Source: Lysinibacillus pinottii (GTDB taxonomy: Bacteria > Bacillota > Bacilli > Bacillales_A > Planococcaceae). From it: a DNA stretch of 64,000 bases. The stretch is taken from the NCBI RefSeq assembly GCF_024753545.1, contig NZ_JANTOO010000020.1:613265-677264 (forward strand), written 5' to 3'. The notes beneath the pieces are model-generated. The model saw only the letters and a program-made list of their open reading frames with translations, was not told where the DNA came from and made no database searches. Shown here in pieces: positions 9,200-18,500 of this stretch; position 1 is the first letter of the stretch, and every line of letters begins with the position of its first letter. The position numbers were made by a program, and so were the translations under genes.

Positions 9200-11179
9200 T
9201 CACCCTTCTACCTTCAATTCAAATATTGTATCTCTAAGCTCCGCTGCACGTTCGAAATCAAGCGCTTTTGCTGCTTCCTTCATTTCTATTTCTAGAGAAG
9301 CTAAGAGCTGTTCTCTTTCTGCCTTTGTCAGCTTTTTGCCCTTCGTCGCCTTCGTTACATAGGATTCTTCTTCTTCTGCCACTTGTGTAGCACGAATTAC
9401 TTCTGGTATTTTTTTGCTAATAGTTTGAGGTGTAATACCATGCTCTTCGTTATATGCCATTTGCAATGCACGACGACGTTTTGTTTCATCCAGTGCCTTT
9501 TTCATCGAGTCTGTTACATGATCCGCATACATGATGACATGACCATTCGCATTACGCGCAGCTCGGCCAATCGTTTGAATGAGTGAACGTTCAGAACGTA
9601 AGAACCCTTCTTTATCTGCATCTAAAATGGCTACAAGTGATACTTCAGGAATATCAAGGCCTTCTCGCAATAAGTTAATGCCAATTAGTACATCGTATGT
9701 GCCCTTCCGTAGCTCACGGATAATCTCAATGCGCTCTAATGTTTTAATCTCAGAATGCAAATATTCAACCTTTAAGCCCATCTCCTTCAAATAGGCGGTT
9801 AAATCCTCTGACATTTTCTTCGTTAGCGTTGTTACTAACACTCGCTCATCACGTGCAATTCGATCCTGAATTTCATCAATCAAGTTATCTATTTGACCTT
9901 CAATTGGGCGGACATCAATTAATGGATCCAATAAACCAGTAGGTCGAATAATTTGCTGGATCATTTCTGGTGTATGCTCCAACTCATAAGGCCCTGGTGT
10001 GGCAGATACATAAATAGCTTGATGTACTCGAGCTTCGTATTCTTCAAAACGCAATGGACGGTTATCTAGAGCAGATGGTAAGCGGAAACCATGTTCTACC
10101 AGTACCCCTTTACGTGCTTGGTCACCGTTATACATCCCTCGTACCTGTGGGAGAGTTACGTGACTTTCATCTACTACAAGTAAAAAGTCCTCAGGGAAAT
10201 AATCAAGCAAAGTATAAGGAGTAGCACCTGCTTCACGTAAAGTTAAGTGACGGGAATAGTTCTCAATCCCCGAACAAAAGCCCATTTCACGCATCATTTC
10301 TAAATCATAACGCGTTCGTTGCTCTAGACGTTGAGCCTCCAACAATTTATCCTCGGCACGCAATAATGCCAAACGATCTTCTAATTCTTTTTCGATATTT
10401 TCAATTGCTTTTCGCATTTTTTCTTCTCGTGTAACGAAGTGGGATGCTGGAAAAATAGCAACATGCTCTCGATCTGATAATATTTCTCCAGTTAAAGCAT
10501 CTACTTCACGGATACGATCAATTTCATCCCCAAAAAATTCGACACGAATACAATGTTCATCACGTGAGGCTGGGAAAATTTCAACTACATCTCCTCGTAC
10601 CCGAAACGTTCCACGTGTAAAACTAACATCATTGCGCTCATATTGAACATCTACAAGTTTGCGCAGTAACTGATTACGTTCAATTTCCATACCTGTGCGA
10701 ATCGATACAACCATTTCACGATATTCTTCTGGAGAACCAAGACCGTAAATACAGGATACAGATGCAATAATAATGACATCATCACGCTCAAATAATGCCG
10801 AAGTTGCAGAGTGGCGCAGCTTATCAATTTCATCGTTAATGCTAGAATCCTTTTCTATATAAGTATCTGTCTGCGGTACATAGGCTTCTGGTTGGTAGTA
10901 ATCATAGTAACTAACAAAATATTCTACAGCGTTATTTGGAAAGAACTCTTTGAACTCACTATATAATTGGCCCGCCAATGTTTTATTGTGTGCCATAATG
11001 AGTGTCGGTTTTTTAACCTGCTGGATGACATTAGAAATCGTAAACGTTTTTCCAGTTCCTGTAGCACCTAGTAACGTTTGATGACGCTTGCCTGCCTTCA
11101 CACCCTCCACTAATTCCGCAATTGCCTGTGGCTGGTCCCCATTAGGCTGATATGGCGCTTGTAAATCAAAAGTTTGCAC
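9200..11179 (-). CDS. uvrB: excinuclease ABC subunit B
   Basis: 659 aa, the normal family length. Walker A is GATGTGKT (K44). The damage-probing beta-hairpin region carries YYDYYQPEAY. Helicase motifs VDESH and QTIGRAAR are present, and a C-terminal UVR motif (about 622-656) binds UvrC. UvrB verifies the lesion handed over by UvrA and recruits UvrC for incision. It is first in the uvrB-uvrA operon. An extended -10 (TGCTAAAAT, 11216-11224) and a LexA-type operator (11253-11266) lie upstream. Confidence 0.98.
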   Translation of the reverse strand: MQTFDLQAPYQPNGDQPQAIAELVEGVKAGKRHQTLLGATGTGKTFTISNVIQQVKKPTLIMAHNKTLAGQLYSEFKEFFPNNAVEYFVSYYDYYQPEAYVPQTDTYIEKDSSINDEIDKLRHSATSALFERDDVIIIASVSCIYGLGSPEEYREMVVSIRTGMEIERNQLLRKLVDVQYERNDVSFTRGTFRVRGDVVEIFPASRDEHCIRVEFFGDEIDRIREVDALTGEILSDREHVAIFPASHFVTREEKMRKAIENIEKELEDRLALLRAEDKLLEAQRLEQRTRYDLEMMREMGFCSGIENYSRHLTLREAGATPYTLLDYFPEDFLLVVDESHVTLPQVRGMYNGDQARKGVLVEHGFRLPSALDNRPLRFEEYEARVHQAIYVSATPGPYELEHTPEMIQQIIRPTGLLDPLIDVRPIEGQIDNLIDEIQDRIARDERVLVTTLTKKMSEDLTAYLKEMGLKVEYLHSEIKTLERIEIIRELRKGTYDVLIGINLLREGLDIPEVSLVAILDADKEGFLRSERSLIQTIGRAARNANGHVIMYADHVTDSMKKALDETKRRRALQMAYNEEHGITPQTISKKIPEVIRATQVAEEEESYVTKATKGKKLTKAEREQLLASLEIEMKEAAKALDFERAAELRDTIFELKVEG

Positions 11180-11215
11180 ACCTGTCCCCGTCCTTTCTTT
11201 CCAATTTGTACATAT

Positions 11216-11224
11216 ATTTTAGCA
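11216..11224 (-). promoter_or_regulatory. extended -10 of uvrB promoter
   Basis: TGCTAAAAT lies on the minus strand, 36 nt upstream of the uvrB start. No good -35 sits at 17 bp. The LexA-type box begins about 28 bp further upstream. Assigned by pattern only. Confidence 0.45.
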
Positions 11225-11252
11225 TAGCAATATTAAAATATCGAACATTTAA

Positions 11253-11266
11253 CGAACGAATGTTTG
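11253..11266. promoter_or_regulatory. LexA (DinR) SOS box upstream of uvrBA
   Basis: CGAACGAATGTTTG fits the Bacillus SOS operator pattern CGAAC-N4-GTTYG. It lies about 75-90 bp upstream of the uvrB start, and uvrBA is a classical SOS operon. Confidence 0.7.
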
Positions 11267-11470
11267 TAAATTTTTTTTCTATCCCTAAAATGGAAGATGG
11301 CCCATCAACCTTCTACTTTCATCATAGCCGTTTCAACAGGTTTTCAAGCTTTATCTATTCATTAGTCAATTATAGAATGGTAGTCGCAATTTCTCGTTTC
11401 TCATTTTTAGTGCAATTTCATAAATTGAGTGCATTGGACCCCACCCACTCTATCATTTCCAAAAACAAAA
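11267..11470. other. spacer between uvrB control region and IDEAL-gene terminator
   Basis: AT-rich. Nothing is recognisable apart from the LexA box at its edge. A plus-strand ORF that crosses it has no ribosome site or protein-like composition. Confidence 0.4.
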
Positions 11471-11501
11471 ATCCCGCTCTCCATAGACGCGGAGAGCGGA
11501 A
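11471..11501 (-). terminator. terminator of the IDEAL-domain gene
   Basis: On the minus strand, CCGCTCTCC and GGAGAGCGG pair around an 8-nt loop and are followed by ATTTTTG. It lies immediately after the stop. Confidence 0.85.
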
Positions 11502-11504
11502 TAA

Positions 11505-11762
11505 TTAGTATGATTCATCTTCTGTTTGATGCAAGGAGTTTAGTTCGGTTGCGTATTGATAAAATGCGTTTTCATCTTTATCATCGAGCGCTCTATCTAT
11601 CAGAACTATGAGCTGCTCTTGTCGATGCATACGCTGGATACGATTTAAAAATAAATCTAAATAAATCTCGTTTAATAATCTCTCTGCCTCATCAACTTTT
11701 TTTGAATGACCAACGGCTTTTAGAAAATCTGTGTACGAATAATATTTATCCAACGATCTCAC
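11505..11762 (-). CDS. small IDEAL-domain protein
   Basis: 85 aa, soluble and highly charged. The C-terminal third (LIDRALDDKDENAFYQYATE) fits the IDEAL domain, a short helical motif of Firmicute proteins named after its I-D-E-A-L-like core. The family has no defined biochemical function. The gene is monocistronic, with a terminator right behind it. It lies between uvrB and the plus-strand ComK-like gene. Confidence 0.7.
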   Translation of the reverse strand: MRSLDKYYSYTDFLKAVGHSKKVDEAERLLNEIYLDLFLNRIQRMHRQEQLIVLIDRALDDKDENAFYQYATELNSLHQTEDESY

Positions 11763-11979
11763 CCCGATCCTTTTCTAAATTATATGAAAATTGAAATTAA
11801 AAAGCAATGCTTACGATTTGAAAATAACTTGAATTAGCTACTAAACTCGTGAAGTTTAAAGCAAACTCTCTAAGCATTTCATTCATTTATAAGCCTTGTT
11901 CCATTATTTTGTATATTTTTTGAAATTCATATTATGTACTACACTACGATTATCAATAGAAAAGGGAGGCACTTTCACT

Positions 11980-12489
11980 ATGACTACCAAATTTGTTAAT
12001 GGCTATTTAATTTCCTTTAACACTTACTTGCTACAACCTATTCAGCATGACGCTAAAGTTTTTACTCATGTTATTGACAAACATAATGAGCTAATTGTTA
12101 CTCGGAAACCGATGCATGTACTAAGAAAATCTTGTATATCATTAGGCTCCACCTATGAAGCTGCCAAGCAATCTGCTAAACGTTTTTTTGGTAATCAACA
12201 TAAGCTACCAATAGTTGTGGCTTTTGATTATGGGTTTCCTTGCATTTTTCTACCAACCTATTCACCGAATTCAATTCATAATATATGGATAGGACTCCAT
12301 GCTATTACTAACATTACACCTAGTAAAACAGGATGTGTTGTCACATTAAAAAATGATAAAAAGATTGAGCTACCTATTCAATATGCTTCTATTAGTAAGC
12401 AGTTTGTAAATGCATCAATGCTCTATAAACATTATATGAACGAACGAAAACAGCTTAGTCAAGACTCCCCCTATCATCCACCCTTTTAA
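11980..12489 (+). CDS. ComK-family competence transcription factor (paralogue 1)
   Basis: 169 aa from the ATG after GGGAGG (11964-11969). An in-frame upstream ATG at 11896 has no such site. The ComK family pattern is visible: SC-x3-GS-x-YE near residues 45-55, then KLPIVV, FLPTYSP, IWI and a late ELPIQYAS. ComK binds AT-boxes and switches on DNA-uptake genes. B. subtilis ComK is 192 aa, so this copy is shorter, mainly at the C terminus. It is the only gene transcribed rightwards in the left part of the window and converges on prfB. A second, dissimilar ComK-like gene lies on the other side of prfB. Confidence 0.8.
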   Translation: MTTKFVNGYLISFNTYLLQPIQHDAKVFTHVIDKHNELIVTRKPMHVLRKSCISLGSTYEAAKQSAKRFFGNQHKLPIVVAFDYGFPCIFLPTYSPNSIHNIWIGLHAITNITPSKTGCVVTLKNDKKIELPIQYASISKQFVNASMLYKHYMNERKQLSQDSPYHPPF

Positions 12490-12497
12490 CTGCAAGA

Positions 12498-12524
12498 ATC
12501 CCCCAAGATTAACTCTTGGGGGAT
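12498..12524. terminator. hairpin between convergent comK-like gene and prfB
   Basis: A perfect 11-bp stem (ATCCCCCAAGA / TCTTGGGGGAT, 5-nt loop) lies between the two stop codons. The T-runs are weak on both sides. It probably serves as a bidirectional terminator. Confidence 0.65.
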
Positions 12525-12529
12525 GGATA

Positions 12530-13634
12530 TTAATTAATTTTTGAACGTAAGTACGCATTAATAAACGGATCTAAATCGCCGTCCATTACCGCTCCGACAT
12601 TCCCTGTTTCTTCATTGGTACGATGATCTTTTACCATAGAGTATGGATGGAATACATAAGAGCGAATTTGCGAGCCCCAGCCAATGTCCTTTTGTTCACC
12701 ACGGATCTCATCAAGCTGCGCCTGTTGCTTCTCTAGCTCTAATTGATATAATTTCCCTTTTAACATAGCCATCGCTTTTTCACGGTTTTTAATTTGTGAA
12801 CGTTCTGCTTGGCATTGTACAACCGTGCCAGTCGGGATGTGTGTAATACGAACAGCTGAATCTGTTGTATTGATGTGCTGACCACCCGCACCTGTCGCAC
12901 GATACGTATCAATCTTCAAATCTTCTGTGCGAATATCAATTTCAATATTCTCGTCAAACTCTGGCATAACATCACAAGAAACGAAAGAAGTATGACGACG
13001 TCCTGAAGAATCAAATGGTGAGATACGTACTAGGCGATGGACACCTTTTTCGGCCTGTAAATAACCGAAAGCATTATGCCCCTTAATCGAAATGGTTACA
13101 GATTTAATCCCTGCTTCATCACCAGGAAGATAATCCATTGTCTCCACTTTAAAGCCACGCTTCTCAGCCCATCGTGTATACATACGTAAAAGCATAGAAC
13201 CCCAGTCTTGTGACTCTGTTCCCCCTGCTCCTGGGTGCAATTCTAAAATGGCATTGTTTTGATCGTATGGACCGCTCAATAATAATTGCAGCTCAAAATC
13301 AGCCATTTTTTGTTGGAATTCCACCAGCTCTTTTCCCAATTCTTCCTGCAATTCTTCATCTGGCTCTTCACGTAAAAGCTCCAATGTCATATCTAAATTC
13401 TCATGTGTTTCTTCTAATTCTTTATATTCATTAACGATTGCTTTTAAGCCATTACCCTCATTAATGATCACCTGTGCACCTTGCTGATCATCCCAGAATC
13501 CTGGCTCTAGCATCATTTCATCTAACTCCTGTATACGTGCCTCTTTGTTTTCTAAGTCAAAGAGACCCCCTGAAGTCCACCAATTTTTTGGCTGTAGTAT
13601 CTAACACATTGCGTACATCTGCTAATTCTATCAT
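12530..13634 (-). CDS. prfB: peptide chain release factor 2 (programmed +1 frameshift)
   Basis: RF2 releases the peptide at UGA and UAA. ATG 13634, behind CGGAGG, opens a 25-codon frame that ends at an in-frame TGA (13557-13559). The slip site reads AGG GGG TCT CTT TGA C. This is the conserved internal Shine-Dalgarno plus CUU-UGA-C signal, and reading continues in +1 with GAC. The joined product is 367 aa, matching RF2 length. The SPF stop-recognition tripeptide and the catalytic GGQ (GAGGQHIN) are present. Low RF2 favours slippage, giving autogenous control. An annotation that starts at the internal ATG 13516 would truncate the protein. The place downstream of secA is the same as in B. subtilis. 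Confidence 0.97.
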
Positions 13635-13735
13635 TGTAAAATCCTCCGAACGTTTGTAATGGAGCCTAGTGTGAAAGCTCCGTATCTTTTTATTATAACG
13701 TTTTTACAGAGGAAAACATACATAAATACACAATC

Positions 13736-14269
13736 CTAAGTCTCGTCCTCAAGCATATCAAGCGTAAAACGTTGAAATACTTTCACACGATCATATTGAA
13801 CAAGTAAATGCTTCGTCCTTCTCTCTAATCTATATTTTAATAAAAATGCCCGTTGAATACGATACTCTATCGTTTTGACACTAACATCTACAATAATTTC
13901 CTGCCCATTCGTAAAGATTATCTTTGTACTCTTTTTATCCACAGAGATATACTCATCAATATGATGGACAGCAAACCATATACATTCCGGATGTAGAGGC
14001 GACTTGCTCGGAAACCATAAAATATTACCTCGCTCATCCACAACGATTGGGTTTTTATTAAGCTTACCTAAAATCATTTTTGATCCATCAAAAGCCCCTC
14101 TTAAGCTAGAACCATAATAACGCAGATTATAGTCCATTAACTTTGTCGGCGGTATTTTAGAAATATAATCTTTACTTTTTTCCATTACCCGAGTACATAA
14201 ATTTCCAAAGGAATCATACACAGGCATATACAGCATAGTTTCACTACTCATAATATCCTTCTTATGCAT
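13736..14269 (-). CDS. ComK-family competence transcription factor (paralogue 2)
   Basis: 177 aa from ATG 14269, 7 nt after AAAGGGGG. ATG 14272 is also possible, and an in-frame GTG 14290 lies upstream of the ribosome site. It keeps the ComK core: YYGSSLRGA, KNPIVVDERG, LWFPSKSP, CIWF, then ITNGQE-like and a late V.T.EYRIQRA block. It is closer to the B. subtilis pattern (GSSY-GRK, PIMVD, FLFPT) than the copy at 11980. The two copies share only the family core, so this is not a recent duplication. ComK proteins activate late competence genes such as comFA, which lies 30 kb away in this window. Confidence 0.82.
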   Translation of the reverse strand: MHKKDIMSSETMLYMPVYDSFGNLCTRVMEKSKDYISKIPPTKLMDYNLRYYGSSLRGAFDGSKMILGKLNKNPIVVDERGNILWFPSKSPLHPECIWFAVHHIDEYISVDKKSTKIIFTNGQEIIVDVSVKTIEYRIQRAFLLKYRLERRTKHLLVQYDRVKVFQRFTLDMLEDET

Positions 14270-14272
14270 CAT

Positions 14273-14574
14273 TATTCCCCCTTTATGCACTTATGTTTTC
14301 AGCCTAAATAAAAAAAGAATATACCCATGTCCGTACATTCCCGCTTTTTTCTACAAGTCGAAATTGCTTGGAAAACTCTATTTCCACCCACATTTCTCCC
14401 ACCCCATCTTTAATCTTTTGTCACTCTTAATTCTTTGTTTTCAACCCACCTAATTATTAGGTAATAATAGAAGTATTCTCTAAAACTAAATCCCTAATAT
14501 TACAGCTATTGTATACCCACATTTTACTATTGTCTATAAATTCTGACTTTTATAACAAAAATTTATTTATTTAT
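14273..14574. other. AT-rich spacer between secA and comK-like gene
   Basis: About 300 bp of very AT-rich DNA upstream of the second comK-like gene. It should contain that gene's promoter and possible AT-boxes (AAAA-N5-TTTT), but the base composition makes single matches meaningless. No ORF was seen. Confidence 0.4.
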
Positions 14575-14614
14575 AAAAAAAGATCATTTCAACACACAGT
14601 TAAAATGACCTTTT
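14575..14614 (-). terminator. secA terminator
   Basis: On the minus strand a stem AAGGTCATTTTAAC / GTTGAAATGATCTT (one mismatch) is followed by a run of T residues, 10 nt after the secA stop. Confidence 0.85.
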
Positions 14615-14623
14615 CCCTTTATA

Positions 14624-17134
14624 TTATTGAGCTGCGCCATGACAGTTTTTAAACTTCTTACCGCTTCCACACGGACATAAATCATTACGTCCAACATTTT
14701 CAGCTTTACGAACTGGTTGCTTTTTCGGAGCAGGACCGCCTTCTTCCTTCGGATTAACAGCCTGACCTTTCGCCACCTCTTCACGCTCAAGATTACTGCG
14801 AATTTCTGCCTTCATTGCATACTTCGCAACATCCTCGCGAATGGAAGCAACCATATCTTCGAACATCGCAAAACCTTCTTGTTGATATTCACGAAGTGGA
14901 TCATTTTGACCGTATGCACGCAGATGGATACCTTGACGAAGTTGATCCATTGCATCAATATGATCGATCCATTTTGTATCAATAGAACGTAATAAAATAA
15001 CTTTTTCAAACTCACGCATACGCTCTGGAGTAAGCTCTGCTTCTTTTTCATCATATCGAGCATGAACAGCTTCTGAAATCAATTGATTAATGTCTTCAGC
15101 AGATTTGCCTTGGAAATCAGCTACTTTTAGTTGACCTTCCTCTAGCAAGTTAGCAGCCACAAAATCATCAATAGCCTTCAGATTCCAATCTTTTTGCTCC
15201 CCTTGTGTATAGAGTCCGACAACATTATCGATCGTCTCTTGAATCATCGATTCCACAAGCACACGCATATTTTCTGTTTCTAGCACATCATAACGCTCTT
15301 TATAAATAATCTCACGTTGCTGACGGAGAACATCATCATATTGTAATAGACGCTTACGAGCATCAAAGTTATTACCTTCGACACGTTTCTGCGCTGATTC
15401 TACAGCTCTCGACACAACTTTTGATTGCAATGGCTGTGTATCGTCCATTCCTAAACGCATCATCATAGACTTCATATTATCTGAACCGAAACGACGCATT
15501 AAATCATCTTCTAGTGATAAATAAAATTGTGTCACCCCTGGATTCCCTTGACGACCAGAACGTCCACGTAGCTGGTTATCAATACGACGGGATTCATGTC
15601 TCTCTGTACCAATTACCGCTAACCCGCCAATTTCTAAAACACCTTCACCAGGTTTAATATCGGTACCACGCCCCGCCATATTTGTGGCAATCGTTACAGC
15701 ACCCTTTGTACCAGCATTTGCAATAATTTCTGCCTCACGTTCATGGTTTTTCGCATTCAGTACATTATGAGGGATTTTATGTTTATCAAGCAATTGCGAA
15801 ATAATTTCAGATGTTTCAATCGCAACCGTACCAACAAGAACAGGCTGTCCTGCCTTATGGCGCTCTGCAATATCAGCCGCCACCGCTTTATATTTCCCTT
15901 CCATAGAAGCAAAAATTAAATCTGGACGGTCATCACGAGCAATTGGCTTATTCGTAGGAATCGCAATAACGCTCATATTGTAAATATTGCGGAACTCTTC
16001 TTCCTCAGTTTTCGCTGTACCTGTCATTCCCGCAAGCTTTTGGTACATACGGAAATAGTTTTGGAATGTAATGGTAGCCATTGTCATTGATTCATTTTGA
16101 ATCTCAACGCCTTCTTTTGCTTCAATAGCTTGGTGGAGGCCATCCGAATATCGGCGCCCCTTCATTAAACGACCAGTAAAGCCGTCAACAATCACAATTT
16201 CGCCATCTTGGACAACATAATCGACATCATTATGCATACTCACATGTGCCTTTAACGATTGGTTAATCGCATGATTTAAGCGGACATGTGTTAAATCAAA
16301 TAAATTGTCAATGCCGAATGCTTTCTCCGCCTTTTCCACACCAGCATCTGTTAATGTAACACCTTTTGTTGACTCTTCGTATGTGTAATCTGTTTCTGCA
16401 CTTAACATACGTACAAACGCATTAGACTGTTTATACAACTGTGCTGATTTCCCAGCCTGACCGGAAATGATTAATGGCGTACGTGCCTCATCAATTAAAA
16501 TCGAGTCAACCTCATCGATGACAGCATAGTGAAGTGGGCGTTGAACACGCTCCTCTTTATAAAGCACCATATTATCACGCAAATAGTCAAATCCTAATTC
16601 ATTGTTTGTGCTATAAGTGATATCCGCTTCATAGGCCGCACGCTTCTCTTCTTTTGACAAGCTATTTAAATTTAAACCTACTGTAAGACCTAAGAAATTA
16701 TACAGTTGTCCCATCTCAGCAGCGTCACGACTAGCCAAATATTCATTGACTGTGACAACATGCACACCTTTACCAGTAATCGCATTTAAATAAACCGCCA
16801 TCGTAGCTGTTAACGTTTTACCTTCACCGGTCTTCATCTCTGAAATGTTACCTTCATCAAGGGAAGCAGCCCCCATGATTTGGACACGGAACGGATACAT
16901 CTCTAACACACGTTTCGACGCTTCGCGACAAACAGCAAAAGCCTCCGCACGAATAGACTCTAACTGCTCCCCATCCGCATAACGCTTTTTAAACTCTTCT
17001 GTTTTCGCTTGTAATTGTTCATCTGAAAGCTGTTCCATTTGAGAAGCGAATCCCTCAACCTGGTCAGCGATTTTTTCTAATTTTTTTAACTCACGTTTAT
17101 TGAAATCAAATAATTTATTTAATAGGTTTGCCAT
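14624..17134 (-). CDS. secA: preprotein translocase ATPase SecA (SecA1)
   Basis: 836 aa. Walker A TGEGKT is at residues 102-107. Walker B is VIDEVDS, the C-terminal motor half carries GRGTDI and QLRGRSGRQG, and the C terminus ends in the metal-binding tail CPCGSGKKFKNCHG that binds SecB or ribosomes. SecA drives general protein export through SecYEG. Its place between hpf and prfB matches B. subtilis. A second SecA gene at 52718 lacks this tail, so this copy is the housekeeping translocase. It lies between its own terminator and the hpf terminator, so it is probably monocistronic. Confidence 0.98.
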   Translation of the reverse strand: MANLLNKLFDFNKRELKKLEKIADQVEGFASQMEQLSDEQLQAKTEEFKKRYADGEQLESIRAEAFAVCREASKRVLEMYPFRVQIMGAASLDEGNISEMKTGEGKTLTATMAVYLNAITGKGVHVVTVNEYLASRDAAEMGQLYNFLGLTVGLNLNSLSKEEKRAAYEADITYSTNNELGFDYLRDNMVLYKEERVQRPLHYAVIDEVDSILIDEARTPLIISGQAGKSAQLYKQSNAFVRMLSAETDYTYEESTKGVTLTDAGVEKAEKAFGIDNLFDLTHVRLNHAINQSLKAHVSMHNDVDYVVQDGEIVIVDGFTGRLMKGRRYSDGLHQAIEAKEGVEIQNESMTMATITFQNYFRMYQKLAGMTGTAKTEEEEFRNIYNMSVIAIPTNKPIARDDRPDLIFASMEGKYKAVAADIAERHKAGQPVLVGTVAIETSEIISQLLDKHKIPHNVLNAKNHEREAEIIANAGTKGAVTIATNMAGRGTDIKPGEGVLEIGGLAVIGTERHESRRIDNQLRGRSGRQGNPGVTQFYLSLEDDLMRRFGSDNMKSMMMRLGMDDTQPLQSKVVSRAVESAQKRVEGNNFDARKRLLQYDDVLRQQREIIYKERYDVLETENMRVLVESMIQETIDNVVGLYTQGEQKDWNLKAIDDFVAANLLEEGQLKVADFQGKSAEDINQLISEAVHARYDEKEAELTPERMREFEKVILLRSIDTKWIDHIDAMDQLRQGIHLRAYGQNDPLREYQQEGFAMFEDMVASIREDVAKYAMKAEIRSNLEREEVAKGQAVNPKEEGGPAPKKQPVRKAENVGRNDLCPCGSGKKFKNCHGAAQ

Positions 17135-17231
17135 GAATGTTTTTCACTTCCTATATAGATTCAACTTTCATTTTACCATTGTGTAACAGTTTCATGCAAA
17201 CAGTCACCCTACTTGCATGAGAAAGTCATAC

Positions 17232-17263
17232 AAAAAAGACTCTCGCCATCGCGAGAGCCTTTG
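17232..17263 (-). terminator. hpf terminator
   Basis: Stem GGCTCTCGC / GCGAGAGTC with a short loop and TTTTTT on the minus strand. Confidence 0.85.
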
Positions 17264-17275
17264 TCATCATGAAGT

Positions 17276-17827
17276 TTAAGTTGTTTCAATTAAGCCATAT
17301 TTTCCGTCTTTACGTTTATACACAATATTTGTGCCGTTTGATTCAGCATCTGTAAAGACATAGAAATCATGCCCTAACATATTCATTTGTAATACAGCCT
17401 CTTCCTGATCCATCGGTTTTAAATCAAATTGCTTAGTACGTACAATGGAGTATTCTTCTTCATCCAAAGTCGTATCAGCGACTGCTTGAGTAGTAGCAAA
17501 ATAAAGGCCTGCCCCTTCACGCTCACGGAATTTACGGTTTACTTTCGTTTTATGCTTACGAATCTGACGCTCTAATTTATCAACAATGAGATCAACCGCA
17601 GCATACATATCATTATGACGCTCTTCAGCACGAAGAGTTAAGTTCTTCATTGGGATTGTAACTTCCACTTTTGTTTGCTTGTCATTATAAACCTTTAAAT
17701 TTACGTTAGCATTGGCGTTAACATCTTCGTTAAAATAACGTTCAACTTTTTCGATTTTATTCTCAACATACTCTCGAATAGCTGGAGTTACCTCAATATT
17801 TTCACCACGAATGTTAAAGTTTAACAT
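17276..17827 (-). CDS. hpf: long-form ribosome hibernation promoting factor
   Basis: 183 aa. The N-terminal S30AE domain (about 1-100) has the beta-alpha-beta pattern INIRGENIEVTP...YVENKIEKVERY and a basic helix. A linker leads to the C-terminal dimerisation domain (about 125-182: YSIVRTKQFDLKPMDQEEA). Long HPF dimerises 70S ribosomes into inactive 100S particles in stationary phase. The ATG follows GGAGG. The B. subtilis orthologue YvyD occupies the same place upstream of secA and is induced by sigma-B and sigma-H. I could not assign those promoters here. Confidence 0.96.
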   Translation of the reverse strand: MLNFNIRGENIEVTPAIREYVENKIEKVERYFNEDVNANANVNLKVYNDKQTKVEVTIPMKNLTLRAEERHNDMYAAVDLIVDKLERQIRKHKTKVNRKFREREGAGLYFATTQAVADTTLDEEEYSIVRTKQFDLKPMDQEEAVLQMNMLGHDFYVFTDAESNGTNIVYKRKDGKYGLIETT

Positions 17828-17926
17828 GTAAACTCCTCCTTTATAACTGCTATACTATCTATTTCTACACAAGTGTGTGAAATTCCTCTAAAATAATTCT
17901 TTATTTTACAAAAAACTTTTATAAAA

Positions 17927-18307
17927 TTAATATTGGCTTTGCTTTTTTGCTTCTGCCGCTTCTTTTTTGCGTCGTAGCTTTAATTCATCTACAATCAACT
18001 CTTCAACACGACCTTGATCATTAAAATAAACACCATATTGCTTACCACTACCAAATGGACGACTCCAAATCACTTCACCATAAGCCCGTACCTCTTGCGT
18101 ATCAAGCACAAAATGGATATCTAATGGTGGGGGATTCACACCTAAATCCACTTCCGTATACATCTTTAACCCACGCGGACTAATATCCAGCAATTCAGCC
18201 ATTGCCGTCTGCCCATGATTAACTCGCCCATTTTCATAAACAGCAAAAGTTATTTGAACAGGCTCCTCAAATTTAAATCGGAAACCTTCTTGACGCTTAA
18301 AAATCAT
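17927..18307 (-). CDS. PilZ-domain protein, candidate c-di-GMP effector
   Basis: 126 aa. The basic N terminus RQEGFR and the later DISPRG are in the places of the two ligand-binding motifs of PilZ domains (arginine motif and D/N-x-S-x-x-G). A six-stranded-barrel-like sequence follows, ending at a basic C-terminal tail. PilZ proteins bind cyclic di-GMP and often act on flagellar function. It lies between the flagellar capping/chaperone genes and hpf and has its own ribosome site. A terminator behind fliS separates it from that operon. Target unknown. Confidence 0.82.
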   Translation of the reverse strand: MIFKRQEGFRFKFEEPVQITFAVYENGRVNHGQTAMAELLDISPRGLKMYTEVDLGVNPPPLDIHFVLDTQEVRAYGEVIWSRPFGSGKQYGVYFNDQGRVEELIVDELKLRRKKEAAEAKKQSQY

Positions 18308-18463
18308 ATTCCCACCCCAGTATATTGTTAAACATTTATATTGCTTTGATTATGACACGATGCCCATCTTACAGCTAGGGGAATAAGTAACATATTTTAC
18401 CGTTGAACAGCCTATTTTATGACTATTTAGTGATAATTTCTAACAGATGATTCTGTCTTAAAG

Positions 18464-18495
18464 AAAAGAGACCATCTTGGTGGATGGTCTCTAAT
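18464..18495 (-). terminator. terminator of the flaG-fliD-fliT-fliS operon
   Basis: Stem GAGACCATC / GATGGTCTC around a 5-6 nt loop, followed by TTTTC on the minus strand, 5 nt after the fliS stop. Confidence 0.85.
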
Positions 18496-18500
18496 AGTGT

